Origin: Lophius americanus | Lineage: Eukaryota > Chordata > Actinopteri > Lophiiformes > Lophiidae | Assembly (NCBI GenBank): GCA_037951165.1 | Contig: JBBDHG010000019.1 | Location: 9,747,501-9,811,500 of the forward strand | Direction of reading: 5' to 3' | DNA: 64,000 nt | Shown: positions 22,111-64,000 of the stretch, piece by piece | Layout of the letters: each line of letters starts with the position of its first letter | Numbering within the stretch: position 1 is the stretch's first letter | Translations under genes and position numbers: made by a program | Notes under the pieces: model-generated | Told to the model about the DNA's origin: nothing | Databases searched by the model: none | The model's input: the letters and a program-made list of their open reading frames with translations, nothing else

Positions 22111-24299
22111 CCTTTGATCTTCACCTAACCAAGATACTTACCAACTACCAAGTACTTTTTCCAACAATCTATACTAAAAGTTGGTGAACCGTTCAATCTA
22201 TCTAACAATCATCGTCTCATTTTGTGTCTGACATTGACATTCACTTCTTTTTAAATTAATCAATATCCTGAGCGTAATTTAGTAAACGTATATAAATAGT
22301 TGTACAAGTTGCTCTATTTAATCATTTCTATTCTATATTTATTTTCATTAGCCTACCTGTAACGTATGTATATGGCATGATGGGGACTTCATGACCTCAT
22401 TTTGTTATACGGCCCGGTGTTGTATAATGACAAATAAATTACCTTTATCATATTCAACTAGAAAAACATGACTAAAAAAAGAAATGTTAGGATTTCGAGA
22501 GCTCAAACATTTCAGTTGGACTTCCCTCATTACCTCACATAATTCAACATGGTGCAGAGAAGCTATAATAATACAATTCATTAGAGATCAATAAATACTC
22601 AAATAAATGTTTACAGTGCAGCAAGCAATTACATAAAACATATAATTCCCTGTTTCCTATACAAAGGTCATTAGTTAAATCGCGTTCTGATAAATTGCAG
22701 TGAGGGTGTTGCAGTGATCATGATAAAATTTATATAACCATCATCATTGTGCAATTGCAAAAAAATCAGTATTGTGAAATACTGAAAATTTGTGACAATG
22801 GCAATCTATTCACAAAATAGCTTTTTCAGCACTATGAAGACAAATGGGTAGATGCAGAAACCGAGAAAGTCATATCCTTTAAACTGTTGAGTTGATGTAC
22901 CGTATGTAAATGCATGTCACAGGGATATTGCCCTTAGGGGTACAGCAATGCGCTGTGATATCACAGTCACTCAAATTTGTGTGTGAACTGTTAAAAAATG
23001 TAAAATAACATGCCTGGGTATCAACCGCCAATATAAAGAGGATGGTAATGCATAATTCTACAAGGTTCAAGCTGTGATAGTCTTTCTAAAACAGACTTCA
23101 GTTTCTGCTTATATCACCATAACGTGGACTTGCAGAAACAACGCACATCCATATACAAAATACTTGTAAAACTCAATGGCTTAACTTTATGGCAGTTCAA
23201 CTGGTTTATTTTTATTGAACAATATTTGAATTCAGAGGTTTTTTAATGTTTGATTTCTTTTTAATACAATTGAAAATCGATGATTATACTCTGTTTTTGT
23301 AATATGATGGACTACGTGCTAATACAAATGTAATGCACCCTCTATGCATTAACCGAATAATGATTGTACACTGACATATAAAATGCAAGTAATCTGACCT
23401 AACCCTCTTACAACATTTTGAAACGAGTCATTCCTTTCGGAGAGAAAACCATAACACAGGGTGCATGCAGCTCACAGCTCTGTGCCGATATTAAAATATT
23501 GCGGCATCTCAGTACATGACCGGTCTTTTAACGATGGCGCTTTTCTTTTAAGCTGGTCTGGGGTCAGGTTAACCTCTTTGCATGCCGAGTCTAAGATGCA
23601 AGGGTAGAGACGAAGGAACTGAATCTGGATCCGTAGCTCCTGGTACACCACAAAAGATCTCGCGTGGCTTTACATCCCACCTCTACCACTAATTCCAGAG
23701 AGGAGAAAGCAGACAGAGGTGTCACCCTGAAATTATTTCTGGACTGAGTAAATATCAAAACAAATCGCAGCAGGGAAACCGTTTCCAATTTTTCGTTTCC
23801 AAGCGTTTAAACGTGACATTGATGTGTTGATGCATGTGAGTCGACTGCATGGTCAGAGTGGGATGAACTAAGAATAGAGTCATACGAGAATCAATCAAAT
23901 TGCACCAATAAAAGGTCAGATTTGATTTTTCATGGTGTTCTATTTCCATTAACAATGTTGTCACCATGGTAATTTTTATTTATTTTCATATGAAAACCTG
24001 CATGTTTCAAAGACACATTGAATTGGACTCACATACCTCAGTTGTTAAGGAATTTCATGAACATTATAATTTGTAACATAACTCGAATGAAAATGATCGA
24101 TTTCAATCATGTGTGAACACATGCTCGGTCACTACAGCTGAGGCTGATCGAGAAAAAAAATGCATTCAAAGAAAGAAAGCACTGCTACCACAACATATTA
24201 AATGTGGTGAGGCATACATCATGTCCTCTTCTGCAATTCAGTTTTCATTTTTCTTTAAATTGATTTCTAAAGCAAAGAGTGACTCATCTTCTGGATAGA
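22111..24299. other. Intergenic DNA upstream of camk2g
   Basis: No gene or classifiable repeat. It could contain distal camk2g promoter elements, but nothing specific is recognised. Confidence 0.5.
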
Positions 24300-24477
24300 G
24301 GATCTTTGTTACTACAGTTCTAGTCCCCTCTCTCCTCCCACTCCCTGCTCCTGTATCTGAGCCCGAGACTCTCTTCCTCTTCTCTCTGCCTTCACGAGCT
24401 CTCTTCCCATACCTGCGCGAGGCGAGGCGGCCACTGAAAACGAGGCGAACCCTCCTCTCCCATTCACTTCAATCAAC
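24300..24477 (+). promoter_or_regulatory. camk2g: camk2g 5' UTR and proximal promoter region
   Basis: Pyrimidine-rich and then GC-richer sequence (CpGs around 24,415-24,450, such as gcgcgaggcgaggcggcc) directly before the ATG, standing out from AT-rich surroundings. The start context is caatcaacATGG. The transcription start is not visible. Confidence 0.55.
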
Positions 24478-61009
<36,532 letters not shown>

Positions 61010-61126
61010 GTATGTTTGCTGGAGGGTTTGCCGCAATCGCACTCAGTCAACTTTGTATTCAGGCGATTGGCATGTGGTCTGGACTGCTTGAATCCCTCCA
61101 CCTGCTGCCTGCTACTTCTGCACAAT

Positions 61127-61152
61127 GATGGGCCACTTTTAAGTGGCCCATC
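61127..61152. repeat. Near-perfect palindrome: 12-bp arms, 2-base loop
   Basis: gatgggccactt (61,127-61,138) pairs exactly with 61,141-61,152. It lies 118 bases after camk2g exon 13. Confidence 0.9.
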
Positions 61153-61424
61153 CTTGTTCCGGGGTATCACATGTAAAAATGCAAAAGAAAACCATAAATG
61201 TACCGCAACTCTTGACCTCAGTGCTTGAGTGTTGCTGCTTCTGTTCTAATTAACTAAACTCCAGGACAGGCCATTTAATTTCCTGTGTTAAACACAGCAG
61301 CCAGTTAAGTGACAGCTGTCGTGACCCTCAGGCCTCTTTCCAGCAACTGCAACTGGAAGCTAACAAAACTGTGTTCACACATATCTGCATGAACATAGTT
61401 TTTACCTACACATACAGTGGGTCC

Positions 61425-62115
61425 AGCCTGTCACTTTTTTCAGATTTTATTACGTTGTAGCCTTATGCTAAGATCATTTTAGTTATTTTTTGGCCTCATC
61501 AATCCATACCCCATGTAACAAATCAAAAACAGAATTGCAGAATTTTTTGCAAATCTATTAGAAATTATTTGAAATTGATGTAAGTTCTCAAATCCTTTAC
61601 TGTGACACTTGAAACTTTGCTCAGTTTCCTTGTATTTATCTTGATCATCATTGGTATTTTTCTACACCTTGATTGGAGTCCACCCGTGGTAAATTCAGTT
61701 GATTGCACGTGACCTGTCTATAAAAGGTCAAACAGCTGACACTGCTTATTAGATAAAAAACTAAGTCATGAAGATGAAGGAAGTGACTCTAGAGTTCAGA
61801 CACAGGATCGTTTTGAGGCACAGGTCTGGGTAAGGGCAAAAAAATAATTCTGGCTTTAATTCTTATATTGGAAGAATTTTGTAATAACCACGACTCTCTC
61901 TGGCAGAAGGTCAATCGCCACTGCAACACTCCACTCCAGAGTGATGAGACAGAAGCCTCTCCTTAGTGAAAGGCACGTGAAAGTCTGTTTGGAGTTTGCA
62001 GAAAAGCACAAATAATTAAGATAAGATAATGATAAGAAAAACGATTTTAGCATAAGGCTGCAACATAATAATATTGTAGAAAAGTGAAGGGGTCGGAATA
62101 CTTTCTGGAAGCACT
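61425..62115. mobile_element. Internally deleted Tc1-like element, about 690 bp
   Basis: Terminal regions are inverted copies: gttgtagccttatgctaa at about 61,455 against ttagcataaggctgcaac at about 62,047. The left terminus cagtgggtcc follows TA. Interior phrases cttgattggagtccacccgt and cctgtctataaaaggtc belong to the salmonid/zebrafish Tc1-like group, and a remnant transposase start (KEVTLEFRHRIVLRHRSG-like) is read at about 61,772-61,835. The rest of the transposase is missing. Confidence 0.8.
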
Positions 62116-64000
62116 AGGATATAGGAGGTACTTTGAGCCTCTTATCATTTAAATAGTAGAAGTCATGACAGAAGTCAACCTCAACAAAGTCCTAGTTCTG
62201 CCTCTTTTGTACCGGATTGTCTCCACAGTATTCGGCTGATACCTAGTCGATGTTTGTCTCTGCTCGCTGCAACCTTTCCTCCGCATGGTTCTGGCACTAA
62301 CAGCCAGCCAAGCATGTGTATGAACACACAATGGAGCACAGTGTACCATCCTGCATGGGAAGCTTGATAAACAGAATGCAAAGTTTCCTTTTTTTATCTA
62401 TATTTCTTTGTCTCCTCACTTCCACCTGCTCTGTTTGCCTCATGTGAAGAGAAAAAAACACAAGAAATCGAAACGTGCCAGTATGTTTCTAATAAAAATA
62501 TCCTGCCGGTTCGCCAGATCGCATCGGAATTTATCTCTCCTCAGACCACTCCACTGCTGGGAGCCTTGTGCATGACACTCTGTTTTGTTTCCCGACCTTA
62601 TTAAAATTTCTTATTACATGGCAAACATTATAAAGAATACATAATAAAAAACACAAAAAAAAAAATCATTTAAAAAGTGAATAAATAAATGACTGACATT
62701 ATTTATAAATACATGGTCTAATGAGATATCTACAGATAGTTGGATTTGTTAAGTGATCAAAGAATTTGTACTTATGATGATGAACTTACAAGGTTTCTTC
62801 TCAGTCTTGTTTCTGTTAGGAATGAACTCCTCATCACTTTTGATGGGAAAATAAGTGGATGCTGCATGACAGTCGTGTTAGGCCAGTGTCATTGCATGAA
62901 CCCACCACCTCTGTGAAAAAGATTAAAGAATGCCTTACAAAACACAGTAAACTCCTGACGGTTGTTTGTGCCCGCAGCTGCCAGCTTCACTTTTCAGTCC
63001 AAATGTCAAAATGCAGATATTAAATACAAAACTGTTCTCTTGCTTTCTTCATTCTCCTCCTCTCTGCTTTATAAATGGAAGGTAAGGGAGGATCATTGAT
63101 GTATTGGGCATGACTAATACAAAGATGAGTGTTTATACAGTCAACGTCGTGTTTGTTTGTTTACCTGCATGCACGTGGGCATATTTATTCAGGAACCTGT
63201 TAAGTTGTGTGTGTTGATGTCATTTCTATGTGAATGCGGTGTGCAGTCAAGTTTTCAGTTGTATGCAAATTATCATAATGTCACTCTAATCAAGGAAGAA
63301 GGCTAAAAGTTTCGCTAACCATAAAAATGGTTTGATTATTAGATGTTGTTTAATTTGAGAAACCTCAGAGCTACACTCTGAAACTTGGGAGTGTATTAAT
63401 TTAATTTATCAACATAAGCGGTCAAAGATTACAATGGTGGGCTTTCATTTATGTTCGGTTAATTGCCCGTTTCTATTGGGAAGTTTGGGCATTAGGCTGG
63501 GAAGAACCGATTCAAATTCTATGTGGTTCAGTCAAAAAACAGATTTGTGAGTTTTTCCTTTAAGTTCAGCATTTTATCATTTATGCATAACTGACTTGAC
63601 CCGTTTTGATAAAACTTGTTAGATTAGGTCAATATTGGAATCTGGATTGGGGTTTAATTTTTGGAAAGCAACTCCTTGCCTTTGAATTACGTGTTCTCTC
63701 TGGTGAGTGCCCTTTTTGTTTAACGTGCATCTATTAAACGGTTGTTTGAGGTGAATTTAGACGGTAACATTGTGGTATTACTAAACCTTTAACTTATTGA
63801 TAGTTAGAAACATCCAGAAGACATGTTTGATTTTGAATTAAAGGGATGTATGCATGTTCATAAAGTGCGTTACCTAGCCCAGTATATAACCATAGTCAAA
63901 GTTCACAGTGAAGGCAGCCTTTGCAATATAAAAATGTAGCCTGCATTAAAAGTTTTAACATGTGATTGTTGTGTGAGGTTGTCAATTCATTGTGGATGGT

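Larger units (their letters stand above)
61010..64000 (+). other. camk2g: Start of camk2g intron 13, continuing past the window
   Basis: No further camk2g exon recognised. It contains a palindrome at 61.13 kb and a Tc1-type internally deleted element at 61.43-62.12 kb. From 62.12 to 64.0 kb I see nothing beyond AT-rich unique-looking sequence. Confidence 0.75.

Overview
The window is nuclear DNA from a vertebrate, almost certainly a ray-finned (teleost) fish. The evidence is spliced genes with GT-AG introns, AT-rich non-coding DNA, abundant AC/GT and AT microsatellites, and a typical teleost repeat set: Tc1/mariner remnants, hAT remnants, L1- and L2-like LINE fragments, tRNA-derived SINEs and MITEs. 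There are no operons, CRISPR arrays or bacterial signals.

Two protein-coding genes are supported, both on the + strand. (1) 9,737-12,292 is a complete arylsulfatase of the ARSI/ARSJ class: three coding exons, 568 aa, with a signal peptide and every catalytic residue of the family in place. (2) 24,478-61,009, running off the right edge, is the first 13 coding exons of a calcium/calmodulin-dependent protein kinase II. They cover the whole kinase domain, the autoregulatory and calmodulin-binding segment, and the first alternatively used linker exon. Diagnostic residues make it the gamma gene (camk2g), not alpha, beta or delta. The rest of the linker and the hub domain lie beyond base 64,000.

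Layout: 1-9,658 is intergenic and repeat-bearing. It holds a decayed L1-like reverse transcriptase at 5.69-6.96 kb, interrupted by a ~530-bp element that recurs at 8.83-9.36 kb. The sulfatase gene follows. A 12-kb spacer (12.5-24.3 kb) holds LINE, SINE and other repeat pieces and no convincing gene. The camk2g gene follows, with a 20.7-kb intron 2 that collects a decayed Tc1-like transposon, a MITE, a hAT remnant with a BED-finger relic, two tRNA-derived SINEs and several microsatellites. Introns 3-13 are shorter.

The two genes have no obvious shared pathway: one is a lysosomal or secreted sulfatase, the other a cytosolic signalling kinase. The pairing still matters. In mammals ARSI sits just upstream of CAMK2A and ARSJ just upstream of CAMK2D, in the same orientation, whereas mammalian CAMK2G has no sulfatase neighbour. 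This window shows the same arrangement at camk2g, suggesting a third ARSI/ARSJ-class ohnologue kept in fish and lost in mammals. That is the most interesting observation here.
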